The position numbers and the translations under genes are program-made. Under the pieces are notes generated by a model that saw only the letters and a list, made by a program, of their open reading frames with translations, was not told where the DNA came from and made no database searches. This document shows positions 37,473-46,310 of a stretch of 64,000 bases of DNA, piece after piece (position 1 is the stretch's first letter; the number at the start of each line of letters is the position of its first letter). The stretch spans positions 310,001-374,000 of the forward strand of contig CBFHTK010000001.1 in NCBI GenBank assembly GCA_965658745.1, written 5' to 3'. The DNA comes from JAHDFB01 sp965658745. Its GTDB lineage: Bacteria > Bacteroidota > Bacteroidia > Chitinophagales > Saprospiraceae.

Positions 37473-38513
37473 ATGAAATACAATAAGTTAGGATCAACCG
37501 ATATCGACGTCAGTGTTATATGTTTGGGAACTATGACCTATGGTGAGCAAAACACGCAGGAAGAGGGTTTTCAACAACTGGATTATGCACTAGATAATGG
37601 TGTAAACTTCATAGATACAGCGGAAATGTATTCCGTCCCAGGTCGAGAAGAGACGACTGGTTCCACTGAAAGAATTATTGGGAATTGGCTCGAACGATCT
37701 GGAAAGCGATCAGAAGTAATATTAGCTACAAAGGTTACTGGTCCCTCGGCTAGTTTTAGTTATATCGCTGAAAACCTAGGTTTCAGTAGAGATAGAATTT
37801 TCGACGCTGTTACCAAGTCACTTAGAAGACTAAAAACTGACTACATTGATCTCTATCAGCTACATTGGCCAGAAAGAAATGCCAATTACTTTGGTAAAAG
37901 AGGCTATGAGCATGACGAAAACGAAAAATGGAAAGATAATTTTGATGAGGCTATTGATACTCTAAATGTCTTATTGAAATCTGGTAAAATCAGAAATTGG
38001 GGGCTTTCAAACGAAACGCCTTGGGGTGTTATGCGAACAAGAGAGGTTTCCAATGATCAAAAGACCCCGCAAGCTGTTAGTATTCAAAATCCGTATAACC
38101 TTCTCAATAGAACATACGAAGTGGGAATGGCTGAAATCAGCTGCAGATCTAACATGGGTCTTCTAGCTTACTCTCCTTTAGGGTTTGGAAGGTTGACAGA
38201 TAAATATCATAATGGAACCGACTCGAAACGAGATCGCCTTAACAGATTTAACCAACTTTCGAGATATAATAGTAATAATTCCAAAAGAGCTGCATCCCTT
38301 TATTATGACTTAGCACAGAAAAATGGCATGTCTCTGGCTCAGATGTCCTTAGCTTATATAAACTCTAGACCTTTCGTGACTAGTAATATAATCGGGGCTA
38401 CCACAATGGAGCAACTCAAAGAAAATATTGTCACAGGTTCTATGAATCTTTCAGAAGAAATCATAGACGAAATAGAAAAGATTCACGAAACAATTCCAAA
38501 TCCCGCTCCATAA
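37473..38513 (+). CDS. Aldo/keto reductase (Tas/YghZ-like)
   Basis: An NADPH-dependent (beta/alpha)8 oxidoreductase. Catalytic residues are visible: Asp-Tyr in NFIDTAEMYS, Lys in ILATKV and His in IDLYQLHWPER. The NADP-binding end is NIIGATTMEQLKENI. The long insert with RNANYFGKRGYEHDENEKW is typical of the Tas subgroup. The start is ATG at 37473 (MKYNKLGSTDIDVSV), chosen because the promoter box overlaps the region of the earlier TTG. The gap to pyrR is 17 bases, so the pyr genes may be read through from this promoter. Substrate unknown. Confidence 0.92.
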   Translation: MKYNKLGSTDIDVSVICLGTMTYGEQNTQEEGFQQLDYALDNGVNFIDTAEMYSVPGREETTGSTERIIGNWLERSGKRSEVILATKVTGPSASFSYIAENLGFSRDRIFDAVTKSLRRLKTDYIDLYQLHWPERNANYFGKRGYEHDENEKWKDNFDEAIDTLNVLLKSGKIRNWGLSNETPWGVMRTREVSNDQKTPQAVSIQNPYNLLNRTYEVGMAEISCRSNMGLLAYSPLGFGRLTDKYHNGTDSKRDRLNRFNQLSRYNSNNSKRAASLYYDLAQKNGMSLAQMSLAYINSRPFVTSNIIGATTMEQLKENIVTGSMNLSEEIIDEIEKIHETIPNPAP

Positions 38514-38530
38514 TCTATATTTGCTTTCAA

Positions 38531-39094
38531 ATGAGGAAGGGCAAGGTCATATTAGATAAAGGGAAATTCGAACTAACCCTAAAACGATTGAGTTTTGAAC
38601 TCATTGAAAATCATGGTGACTTTTCTGAAACTTGCATTATAGGAATACAAGAGAGAGGAGTACTACTAGCTGATAGAATTACGGAAATCGTAAAGCAAAA
38701 TTCCAAAAAAGCAAAGTTTAAGTACGGTAAATTAGACATTACTTTTTACAGAGATGACTTTCGAAGAAGGGATAATCCTCTAAGTCCTAGCAAGACAGAG
38801 ATTGACTTTCTAATCGAAGACAAAAGAGTAATCCTGATAGATGACGTACTTTATACAGGTAGGACGATTCACGCTGCAATGTCCGCACTTATGGACTTCG
38901 GTCGTCCTCGACAAGTTGAGCTCCTGACTTTGGTTAATCGCCGATTCAATAGGCATTTACCTATAAAGGCAGATTATGCAGGAATTAACGTTGACGCTTT
39001 GGATGATGCTTATGTCCGCGTAGATTGGGATGATGACGCTGCTAAAAATAAAATTCTCTTTTTTGCCGGAGACAAAAACAATCGTGAATCATGA
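38531..39094 (+). CDS. pyrR: PyrR-type pyr regulator / uracil phosphoribosyltransferase
   Basis: A type I phosphoribosyltransferase fold of 187 residues. The PRPP-binding signature is VILIDDVLYTGRTIHAAM. Also present are the PyrR-typical GIQERGVLLADRI, DITFYRDDF, and LVNRRFNRHLPIKADYAGI. In Gram-positive bacteria PyrR binds pyr mRNA in a UMP-dependent way and also makes UMP from uracil. Here only 17 bases precede the gene, so no leader attenuator fits at this position. The uracil phosphoribosyltransferase role or distant regulation are both possible. The last 4 bases overlap pyrB. Confidence 0.92.
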   Translation: MRKGKVILDKGKFELTLKRLSFELIENHGDFSETCIIGIQERGVLLADRITEIVKQNSKKAKFKYGKLDITFYRDDFRRRDNPLSPSKTEIDFLIEDKRVILIDDVLYTGRTIHAAMSALMDFGRPRQVELLTLVNRRFNRHLPIKADYAGINVDALDDAYVRVDWDDDAAKNKILFFAGDKNNRES

Positions 39095-40032
39095 ACAAGC
39101 AACTTAGTACCAAGCATCTACTAGGAATTAAGTATATAAGCCGAGAGGACATTGAGCTCATTTTTCACACGGCAAATAATTTCAAAGAAGTTATTAATAG
39201 ACCGATCAAAAAAGTCCCTTCACTTAGAGATGTAACAGTTGCCAATCTATTTTTTGAAAATTCAACACGCACCAAGATATCATTTGAACTAGCAGCAAAA
39301 AGACTAAGTGCAGATGTTGTCAATTTCTCAGCGGCTGCATCCTCCGTCAAAAAAGGTGAAACTCTCCTAGATACAGTAAATAATATCCTTTCAATGAAAG
39401 TCGATATGGTTGTTATGAGGCACCCTACCCCTGGTGCTCCTCAATTTCTCGCAAAGAGAATCGACGCTAACATCATCAATGCCGGAGATGGTACGCATGA
39501 ACATCCCACTCAAGCTCTTCTTGACGCTTATTCTATGCAGGAAAAAGTTGGAAACTTGAAAGGAAAAAAGGTAGCAATTATCGGCGATATCAAGCATTCT
39601 CGAGTAGCCCTTAGTAATATCTATTGTCTTAATAAGCTTGGAGCCGAAGTAGTAGTTTGTGGGCCACCTACCTTAATACCAAAACACATTAGTGCCTTAG
39701 GAGTTCAGGTCTCTTACAATCTTCAAGAAACACTTGAGTGGTGTGACATTGCCAATGTATTGAGGATTCAACTCGAAAGACAAGATATCCAATACATACC
39801 TTCACTTCGAGAGTATAGCCAGCATTTTGGAATCAACAGAGATCTTCTAGACTCTTTAAAGAGTTCTCCTGTTATTATGCATCCAGGCCCAATCAATAGA
39901 GGTGTCGAATTACGATCTGACGTAGTAGATAGCGACCATTCAATCATTCTACAACAGGTAGAAAACGGAGTTGCTTGCAGAATGTCGGTCTTATTCCTGC
40001 TAGCAAGCAAAGGCAAGGTAGAGTTCAGTTAG
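39091..40032 (+). CDS. pyrB: Aspartate carbamoyltransferase catalytic subunit
   Basis: Condenses carbamoyl phosphate with aspartate, the committed step of pyrimidine synthesis. Motifs are FFENSTRTKISFELAAKRL (carbamoyl-phosphate binding), MVVMRHPTPGAP, NAGDGTHEHPTQALLD (the His-Pro-Thr-Gln loop), IIGDIKHSRVA and MHPGPINRGVEL (aspartate-site loop). The 313-residue length is typical of ATCase without a fused partner. No pyrI regulatory chain is adjacent. It is translationally coupled to pyrR by ATGA. Confidence 0.97.
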   Translation: MNKQLSTKHLLGIKYISREDIELIFHTANNFKEVINRPIKKVPSLRDVTVANLFFENSTRTKISFELAAKRLSADVVNFSAAASSVKKGETLLDTVNNILSMKVDMVVMRHPTPGAPQFLAKRIDANIINAGDGTHEHPTQALLDAYSMQEKVGNLKGKKVAIIGDIKHSRVALSNIYCLNKLGAEVVVCGPPTLIPKHISALGVQVSYNLQETLEWCDIANVLRIQLERQDIQYIPSLREYSQHFGINRDLLDSLKSSPVIMHPGPINRGVELRSDVVDSDHSIILQQVENGVACRMSVLFLLASKGKVEFS

Positions 40033-40301
40033 AAGCTCGCGCATAAATCCACCAACAAAAAGAGCTTCAATAATTTCTTATCAAAGCTCATTTTCTTAAA
40101 CTGTTTGTCGTAGATACATTCAGGGAATAACTATATTCCTATCCAGCTTTCGTACTCCTCGTCTACTACGAGAATCCTTTTGGTAACTTCAGCTTTCTTC
40201 CAGAACGAAGAAATCACCATCCTAAAAAATGATTTAAACATGGTTGATATATATGATATGGGTCATAAAAAAGAAATCGGTCATTTTGCTTTAACCTACT
40301 C
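40032..40301 (-). ncRNA. Candidate structured small RNA (speculative)
   Basis: A perfect minus-strand TAnnTTTG box at 40308-40315 predicts transcription starting near 40301. Downstream lie three compact hairpins in series (stems of 6, 5 and 6 bp) and a final GAAGCTC/GAGCTTC stem just after the pyrB stop. It ends without a strong T-run, so the 3' end is a guess. No known RNA family signature (RNase P, tmRNA, SRP) is seen. It might instead be the message of the 36-codon frame at 40131-40241. Confidence 0.25.
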
Positions 40302-40498
40302 CTAGTACAAAGATAAACGAATCTTATTTGGTAATTGTTGCTTCACAGCGAGAATTTATTGTTATTTTTTTTAACATACCGAAGAAAACTCGCAAATCTC
40401 AGTCAATATCCCTAGACTGCGTAAACACATATATAAATTTCTACATATAATTAATAATTGCTTAACATTCGCTTAATATAGCAACTGTAATGCTGTTG
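40033..40498. other. Long intergenic region with hairpins and a minus-strand promoter box
   Basis: No reading frame above about 40 codons is convincing. The stretch holds four short hairpins: 40032-40038 with 40062-40068, 40124-40139, 40158-40172 and 40195-40212. A minus-strand TAnnTTTG box lies at 40308-40315. A 36-codon minus-strand frame (40131-40241, beginning MFKSFFRMVISSFW) is the only small candidate gene. Confidence 0.5.
40308..40315 (-). promoter_or_regulatory. Orphan minus-strand -7 promoter box
   Basis: The minus strand reads TATCTTTG, an exact TAnnTTTG match, but no annotated minus-strand gene follows for several kilobases, because pyrB and pyrR are on the plus strand. Confidence 0.3.
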
Positions 40499-40506
40499 TA
40501 CATTTG
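40499..40506 (+). promoter_or_regulatory. -7 promoter box of the beta-helix lipoprotein gene
   Basis: TACATTTG matches TAnnTTTG, 46 bases before the ATG at 40553 and 31 bases before the ATG at 40538. Confidence 0.5.
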
Positions 40507-40552
40507 CAGCATCAAATCATTTTAATTAAAAAATATAATGAATCTAACTTTT

Positions 40553-41845
40553 ATGAAAAATTCAATTTTTGCTGTAATCGCCCTTTTCGCAGTAGTCTTT
40601 GTGACTTCTTGTGGAGACCCTTGTGACAGTTGTGCTGCAGGCACAGAATGTGTTGACGGAGAATGTGTTGTAGTAGACCCTTGTGCTGACGTAACTTGTG
40701 CAGCTGACGAAATTTGTGTAAATGGAAATTGTGAACTTTTAGCTGATCAAACAGAAGTAAGACTTACAAGTAATATTACGGAAGATACTGAATGGACAAA
40801 TGATAAAGTATACATTCTAGGATCTAGAATTGTTGTAGAAGCTGGTGCAACTTTGACTATTCAAGCTGGTACAGTAATTAAAGGAGACGCTGGTAATGGT
40901 CCAAATTCAACTGTTCTGTTAATCGCAAGAGACGCAACATTGTTGGCTGAAGGAACTGCTGATTTACCAATCATCTTTACATCAGTAGCTGATAACATTA
41001 CTCCAGCTGATGTAGCTGCAGGAAATATTGAAAGTCCAAACTTAGACCCAACAATCAATGGTCTTTGGGGTGGTGTCATCGTTCTTGGAAATGCTAGAAT
41101 TTCAGCATCAAATGACAACGACGAAGACATAAGTGAAGCCCAAATTGATGGAATACCAACTTCTGATCCAAATGGTCTTTACGGTGGAACAGATGACGCA
41201 GATAATTCAGGTATCATACGTTATATTTCAGTTCGTCACGGTGGAACAAACATCGGAAACGGTAATGAAATTAATGGTCTAACACTAGGAGGTGTAGGTA
41301 GTGGTACTGTTGTTGAAAATATAGAAATCGTAGCCAATCAAGATGACGGAGTTGAATGGTTTGGTGGAACAGTAAGTGCTACCAATGTATTGGTATGGAA
41401 CAACGGTGATGATGCAATTGATACTGATCAATCTTGGAGCGGTACACTTAGCAATTTTATCATCATAACTCCAGCTGGACACTGTTTTGAACTTGACGGT
41501 CCAGAAGGATCATACGAAAATGGTCATACAATCGAAAAAGGTTCTGTAATTGTGGGTGACGCAGAAAGAACTTCAGAAGATATCATCAACACAGACAATA
41601 ATTCAATTGTAAACTTGAAAGATATCTACTTTACAGGTATCAAAGAGGGTCAAATGATTAATAGAGTTGATGCTGCAGGAGTTAACTATGAAAACATCAT
41701 TCTTGATGTACCTGCTGCCGACTTAGCTAATTATGTCAATGGTACTGTTCCTGCAGGAATTGTATCAGGAACTGAAAAGCAAGCTGATAAAACTGTTTTC
41801 GGATGGACATGGGCAGCTAAGAATAACGCATTCTCTGCATTATAA
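40553..41845 (+). CDS. Cys-rich, right-handed beta-helix lipoprotein
   Basis: The start is MKNSIFAVIALFAVVFVTSC, giving a lipoprotein signal with lipid-attachment Cys20. An ATG five codons earlier is possible. The first 45 mature residues hold a cysteine-rich EGF-like pattern with about ten Cys (CDSCAAGTECVDGEC, CADVTCAADEICVNGNC). The body has parallel beta-helix rungs (ILGSRIVVEAGATLTIQAG, VSVRHGG-like ISVRHGGTNIGNGNEING, LGGVGSGTVVENIEIVANQDDGVEWFGG). Proteins of this type recur next to TonB receptors in Bacteroidota and are sometimes mislabelled multidrug transporters. No catalytic residues are assignable. It is probably a surface-exposed binding partner of the next gene's receptor. Confidence 0.78.
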   Translation: MKNSIFAVIALFAVVFVTSCGDPCDSCAAGTECVDGECVVVDPCADVTCAADEICVNGNCELLADQTEVRLTSNITEDTEWTNDKVYILGSRIVVEAGATLTIQAGTVIKGDAGNGPNSTVLLIARDATLLAEGTADLPIIFTSVADNITPADVAAGNIESPNLDPTINGLWGGVIVLGNARISASNDNDEDISEAQIDGIPTSDPNGLYGGTDDADNSGIIRYISVRHGGTNIGNGNEINGLTLGGVGSGTVVENIEIVANQDDGVEWFGGTVSATNVLVWNNGDDAIDTDQSWSGTLSNFIIITPAGHCFELDGPEGSYENGHTIEKGSVIVGDAERTSEDIINTDNNSIVNLKDIYFTGIKEGQMINRVDAAGVNYENIILDVPAADLANYVNGTVPAGIVSGTEKQADKTVFGWTWAAKNNAFSAL

Positions 41846-41869
41846 AATAGAATATTAAGATCGTGTAAG

Positions 41870-41901
41870 TAGAACGAGGATTCGCAAGATGACTCGTTCT
41901 A
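41870..41901 (+). terminator. Hairpin between lipoprotein and TonB receptor genes
   Basis: A 9-bp stem (TAGAACGAG / CTCGTTCTA) with a 14-base loop is followed by TTTGCTTTT. It sits 25 bases after the lipoprotein stop and 42 bases before the receptor ATG. It may attenuate transcription, giving more lipoprotein than receptor message, or stabilise the upstream 3' end. Confidence 0.5.
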
Positions 41902-41943
41902 TTTGCTTTTAACCCTATATGTAATTTTAAATATTAAATACAA

Positions 41944-44841
41944 ATGAAGCAAGCATTAATATTTATACTACTCATTCTAGGATTGACCGTTCACGCACAA
42001 AAAGGTACTGTGAGAGGAACTATTTTAGATGGCTCAAATGCAGACGCAATCATCGGTGGCAGCATTGTAGTAAATGAACTAGGCACAGGAACAATCACTG
42101 ACCTTGATGGAAAATTTGAATTAAAACTTGATCCAGGAACTTATTCCTTGACTGTGTCTTATATCGGTTTCGAAAATATCACAATCTCCGACGTGGAGGT
42201 TAAGGCTTCCGATGTACTCATCCTTGCCGATGTTTTACTAGGAGAAGGAACTCTTGAAATTGAAGAGGTAGTTGTAAAAGCGAAAGCAATAAAAACAACC
42301 GAAACCGCTCTACTTACAGTGAAGAAAAGTTCTGCCGTTATGCTTGATGGAATATCAGCAGCAAAAATGGCACTTATAGGTGATGGTAATGCAGTCGACG
42401 CTGCAAAACGCGTGACAGGAGTCTCTGTAGAAGGTGGAAAATATGTTTATGTACGTGGACTTGGTGACAGATATATCAAAACCACGCTAAACGGAGTAGA
42501 TATTCCGGGTCTAGATCCAGATAAGAATACACTTCAAATGGATATTTTTCCAACTAACCTAATCAACAATATCATAGTCAGCAAGAATTTCACAGCTGAT
42601 ATGCCAGCGGATTTTACGGGTGGTTTAGTGAACGTGGAAATGAAAGACTTTCCAGAAGACAAAGTATTCTCTGTTTCGTTAGGTGTTGGTTATAATCCAG
42701 CTATGCACTTAAATAGCAATTATTTAGGCTATGACGGTTCATCTACAGATTTCCTTGGATTTGACAATGGACAAAGAGCTTTACCTACAGCCAGTGACAA
42801 GTTCAATATTCCAACACCAATAAGTGGTGCGAGCGACCAAGAGGTCACTAGTTTTGTTAAGAGTTTTGATTCGCAGTTGCAAGCGCAAAGGCAAACAAGC
42901 CTTATGGATTTAAGCGGAAGTGTATCTTACGCTAATCAAATCTCTTTAGGTAAAAATGACAATTCAATCAATTCACCAAAACTAGGTTACCTATTCTCAC
43001 TATCATACAAAAGCGACTACAAGTACTTTGATGATGTTACTTATGGTGAATATCAGCGTAATCGTGAAGCTGATAATTTCGAAATGAGATATGCAACAGA
43101 GCAAACAGGAGAATTCGGACAACGAGGAATTTTAATCGGTGGAATGGGTGGTGTAGCATACAAAACTAGAAATAATAAAATTCGCTTAATGCTTATGCAC
43201 TTGCAAAATGGCGAAAGTAGAGCTGGTAAATTTGACATTATCAATGATGGTGAAGCAGTTGGCCAATCTGGTTACTTTGCAACATCTGACAACCTAGAAT
43301 ACAATCAGCGGGCATTGAGTAATCTATTGCTTAATGGGACACACGTGATGCCAGAAAAAGATTGGGAAATAGACTGGAGAATATCGCCCACCATATCTAG
43401 GTCTTCTGATCCTGATATTCGCAAGACAGCCTTTACTATAACTCCTGTTGACACCTTCTTCTCTGCTGGTGCAGGTGGAAACCCAAGTCGAATTTGGAGG
43501 TCCTTAAGTGAAGTCAATCTAACTGCTAAAGTTGATGTAACAAAAAAATACAATTTTGGTGATACTGGCGGAAAGTTAAAATTTGGTGTTAGCCAGAATT
43601 ACAAAGATCGAGATTACGAAATTCTTTTCTACGATATTCAGTTTTTCGGAAATCAATCATGGAATAGTAATGACCCTTCTCAGGTCTTAACTGATGAGAA
43701 TATTTTCCCTGCTGCACAAAACAACATATACTACCAATCAGGTAACTCTGATCCAAATCCAAATCAATATTCTTCAAATGTCCAGAATACAGGTTTCTAT
43801 GTTTCAAATGAAACCACTTTCAAGGGAAATCTTAAAACGATAGTAGGACTAAGAGCAGAAAATTATGTTCAAAGGCACACAGGACGAGATCAAAAATATG
43901 CTGGTGGAGATTTCGAGAACGGTAAGAACTTTGATAATGAGATTGTTCTGAACGATTTCAACCTTTTCCCTACGGCTAATTTGGTTTACAGCATAACTGA
44001 CAACCAAAACATAAGAGTTGGATATGCAAGAACAATTGCTAGACCTTCATTTAAGGAATTGTCATTTGCTCAGATTATTGATCCGATAACAAATAGAATA
44101 TTCAACGGATCATTATTCGAATATGAGCAATGGGGAGGTGTTCTAGTTCCTACTAATGTCAATAACTACGATTTGAGATGGGAAATGTTCTTAGAAGATG
44201 GTGGCTTACTTTCAGTATCCCCGTTTTACAAAACATTCGCAAATCCTATTGAACTTGTAAGAATTCCTGAGCAACAGGCAAGTACAGAGTATCAGCCGCG
44301 AAACGTTGGTGATGGTTCTGTAATAGGAGCTGAAATTGAGGTTCGAAAAAGTCTGATCTTCATGTCAGATGCGTTAGCAAATTTTGACTTTAATGGAAAT
44401 TTGACAATCGTTCAATCTACTATTGACATGACCGATATTGAGTTTAATGCAAGAAAGAATTTCGAAAAGGAAGGTCAAACAGTTTCTAACCAGCGAGCTA
44501 TGGCTGGCCAATCACCTTACGTAATCAATGCAGGGTTAAGTTATAATAGCTTTTCAAATGGTATTAACGCAGGAATTTTCTACAACGTTAAGGGACCTAC
44601 TCTATTTATCGTAGGTGGTGGTCTTTTTCCAGACATCTATACGCAACCATTCCATAGTCTAAATTTCAGTTTTAACAAAAAACTAGGAAAGGATCAAAAG
44701 ACGTCAATCGATTTTCAAGTTAGTAATATCCTGAATAGTAAGATTCAAGAGTTGTACCAAGCTTACAATGCAGAACCTCAGCCATTTACAATAATGAGTC
44801 CGGGAACTGCCTTTAGTATTGGTGCATCTTACAAGATATAA
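41944..44841 (+). CDS. TonB-dependent receptor paired with beta-helix lipoprotein
   Basis: A 965-residue outer-membrane receptor. It has a signal peptide (LIFILLILGLTVHAQ), then a carboxypeptidase-regulatory-like domain (GTVRGTILDGSNADAIIGG, GTYSLTVSYIGFENI). The plug has ISAAKMALIGDGNAVDAAKRV, YVRGLGDRYIKTTLNGVDIPG and TADMPADFTGGLVNVEM. A 22-strand-type barrel follows, ending FSIGASYKI. The ADFTGG/RGLGDRY plug belongs to the receptor class that lacks a SusD partner. The preceding lipoprotein gene probably supplies the surface subunit. The ligand cannot be inferred. Confidence 0.93.
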   Translation: MKQALIFILLILGLTVHAQKGTVRGTILDGSNADAIIGGSIVVNELGTGTITDLDGKFELKLDPGTYSLTVSYIGFENITISDVEVKASDVLILADVLLGEGTLEIEEVVVKAKAIKTTETALLTVKKSSAVMLDGISAAKMALIGDGNAVDAAKRVTGVSVEGGKYVYVRGLGDRYIKTTLNGVDIPGLDPDKNTLQMDIFPTNLINNIIVSKNFTADMPADFTGGLVNVEMKDFPEDKVFSVSLGVGYNPAMHLNSNYLGYDGSSTDFLGFDNGQRALPTASDKFNIPTPISGASDQEVTSFVKSFDSQLQAQRQTSLMDLSGSVSYANQISLGKNDNSINSPKLGYLFSLSYKSDYKYFDDVTYGEYQRNREADNFEMRYATEQTGEFGQRGILIGGMGGVAYKTRNNKIRLMLMHLQNGESRAGKFDIINDGEAVGQSGYFATSDNLEYNQRALSNLLLNGTHVMPEKDWEIDWRISPTISRSSDPDIRKTAFTITPVDTFFSAGAGGNPSRIWRSLSEVNLTAKVDVTKKYNFGDTGGKLKFGVSQNYKDRDYEILFYDIQFFGNQSWNSNDPSQVLTDENIFPAAQNNIYYQSGNSDPNPNQYSSNVQNTGFYVSNETTFKGNLKTIVGLRAENYVQRHTGRDQKYAGGDFENGKNFDNEIVLNDFNLFPTANLVYSITDNQNIRVGYARTIARPSFKELSFAQIIDPITNRIFNGSLFEYEQWGGVLVPTNVNNYDLRWEMFLEDGGLLSVSPFYKTFANPIELVRIPEQQASTEYQPRNVGDGSVIGAEIEVRKSLIFMSDALANFDFNGNLTIVQSTIDMTDIEFNARKNFEKEGQTVSNQRAMAGQSPYVINAGLSYNSFSNGINAGIFYNVKGPTLFIVGGGLFPDIYTQPFHSLNFSFNKKLGKDQKTSIDFQVSNILNSKIQELYQAYNAEPQPFTIMSPGTAFSIGASYKI

Positions 44842-44884
44842 AAGAAGCTTCAATTTGTATTTAATTCATGCTTGCATGAATAGA

Positions 44885-44917
44885 AACACTCGGCAGAAAT
44901 GCCGGGTGTTTTTTTTT
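44885..44917 (+). terminator. Rho-independent terminator of the lipoprotein-receptor operon
   Basis: An 11-bp stem (AACACTCGGCA / TGCCGGGTGTT) closed by a GAAA tetraloop is followed by a long T-run. It starts 44 bases after the receptor stop. Confidence 0.9.
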
Positions 44918-44943
44918 ATCTGAACTATAGTGAGCCTATTTTC

Positions 44944-45489
44944 TTATTCAACGTTTTTAAAAAAAGCAAATATAGTTTGACCATAATTCCTTGACTTTAC
45001 AAAGTTTGAATGAGCTTCAAAATTGTGTTCTGGGTTGTGTTCCATAACGAAAAGTCCTTCAGGAGCGAGAATATTAGCCTTGAAGAGAATATTTGGAATT
45101 TCTCCCAAATTAGGCAAAGGATATGGTGGTCCTGCAAATATATAGTCGTACTGTGTTGAGCAACGTTTGATAAATCTAAAAACATCAGACTTTATAATCG
45201 TAAGTTGATCGTCAATTTCAAGTTCTTTGCTGAGTTTTTTGACAAACCCTACCGCTGGTCCATGCTGGTCAACGTAGGTTGCATCTTGACAACCTCTAGA
45301 GATAAATTCGTAGCAATGATTTCCTGTACCTCCGAACAGATCAAGCATTTTTGTCTGTTCGAAATCTATTTCATTCTGAAGTATATTAAAAAGGCCTTCT
45401 TTGCTAATATCAGTCGTTGGCCTGGTCGGCCAGTTTTTAGCAGGCGGAATAAACTTTCTACCACCAAATTTTCCACTAATTATTCTCAT
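44944..45489 (-). CDS. RsmD-like 16S rRNA (guanine-N2)-methyltransferase with altered catalytic motif
   Basis: A Rossmann-fold methyltransferase of 181 residues with RsmD layout: MRIISGKFGGRKF start, RPTTDISKEGLFNIL, SAM-binding LDLFGGTGNHCYEFISRG, an acidic motif ATYVDQH, and IFAGPPYPLP at residues 117-126. RsmD enzymes normally have (D/N)PPY/F at this last motif. Here Gly120 (codon GGA) replaces the Asp/Asn that positions the guanine amino group. RsmD methylates G966 of 16S rRNA. Whether this copy is active is uncertain. It is the last gene of a minus-strand run with the DUF3822 protein, a common Bacteroidota neighbourhood. Confidence 0.82.
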   Translation of the reverse strand: MRIISGKFGGRKFIPPAKNWPTRPTTDISKEGLFNILQNEIDFEQTKMLDLFGGTGNHCYEFISRGCQDATYVDQHGPAVGFVKKLSKELEIDDQLTIIKSDVFRFIKRCSTQYDYIFAGPPYPLPNLGEIPNILFKANILAPEGLFVMEHNPEHNFEAHSNFVKSRNYGQTIFAFFKNVE

Positions 45490-45554
45490 TTCTTATTCTT
45501 TCTTCTTAAAACACTTGTGATTTTGAAGATTCCTATTTAAATCGTCTATCATTA

Positions 45555-46310
45555 TCAAGAATATGTATCCAAGATTATATCAAATCTATCAACAATTTTA
45601 GAAGAAGACATTTTAACAATTTTAAAATAGCTACTTAGTAAGTGTACGATTCTAGACTCTTCAGATATAAACCCCGCCAAAGAAACACTTTGAATTGGTT
45701 GAACATGATTATGCACCATTTGCAAATGGTATAACACATCATTTTCGTGACTATATTCATATCTAGTGGCAAGTATGGTTTTATTGTTTTCCTTTTGAAG
45801 AAAATAAAAACATCTTTTTAGAAAGAAACAATAGGTAAGATCTTGAAATGCAAGACTTTTTTTCAACATTAATGAAATGAAATGGTCCTCCTTATTAATT
45901 GCGACATTTGGACCTAAAGATTCAAAAGCAAACTTCGACTTCACAAAATGTAATTCTACATCATCGACCAAAGATGCTCCTAAAAAATCGCTCTCATCAA
46001 ACTTGAAATTAGTAGATATTTGTGCTTTGATTGCTTGCGAATCACTAAGTTGACTTGGCACTAGACTAAATCGATGATCATCAAGGTACACCTTAATTGA
46101 TATTAGCTGATAATAAGCAATGACATTATGGAGATACGTACTAAAATCTTGATCAGACAGTATGGGTTTATCTCTTTGTACTAAAAAAATCTGATTACGG
46201 CTGTGTATAAAAGAACAAAGGCTATCAGCGGATATAACCACTGAAAGCCTTTTATTATTTGAAGCTTTTAGTGCTTCCTTATCTTCATAGAATATTTCTA
46301 ATTCTTCCAA
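45555..46310 (-). CDS. DUF3822 family protein
   Basis: A 251-residue soluble protein with no signal peptide. It has an N-terminal actin-like fold pattern (RLSVVISADSLCSFIHS), a middle with FKFDESDFLGASL and VELHFVKSKFAFES, and a second repeat-like half with NNKTILATRYEYSHENDVLYHLQM. This fits DUF3822, a Bacteroidota family of unknown role often located next to rsmD, as here (65-base gap). A role in ribosome or RNA metabolism would be a guess from this linkage. Its start overlaps the end of the upstream gene by 13 bases. Confidence 0.75.
   Translation of the reverse strand: MEELEIFYEDKEALKASNNKRLSVVISADSLCSFIHSRNQIFLVQRDKPILSDQDFSTYLHNVIAYYQLISIKVYLDDHRFSLVPSQLSDSQAIKAQISTNFKFDESDFLGASLVDDVELHFVKSKFAFESLGPNVAINKEDHFISLMLKKSLAFQDLTYCFFLKRCFYFLQKENNKTILATRYEYSHENDVLYHLQMVHNHVQPIQSVSLAGFISEESRIVHLLSSYFKIVKMSSSKIVDRFDIILDTYS

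Noticed and set aside
37387..37497. 37-codon N-terminal extension of tpiA
   Set aside because: Residues are unlike the family and cover the divergent promoter region; the family start MSRQKIAAGNWKMN is clear.
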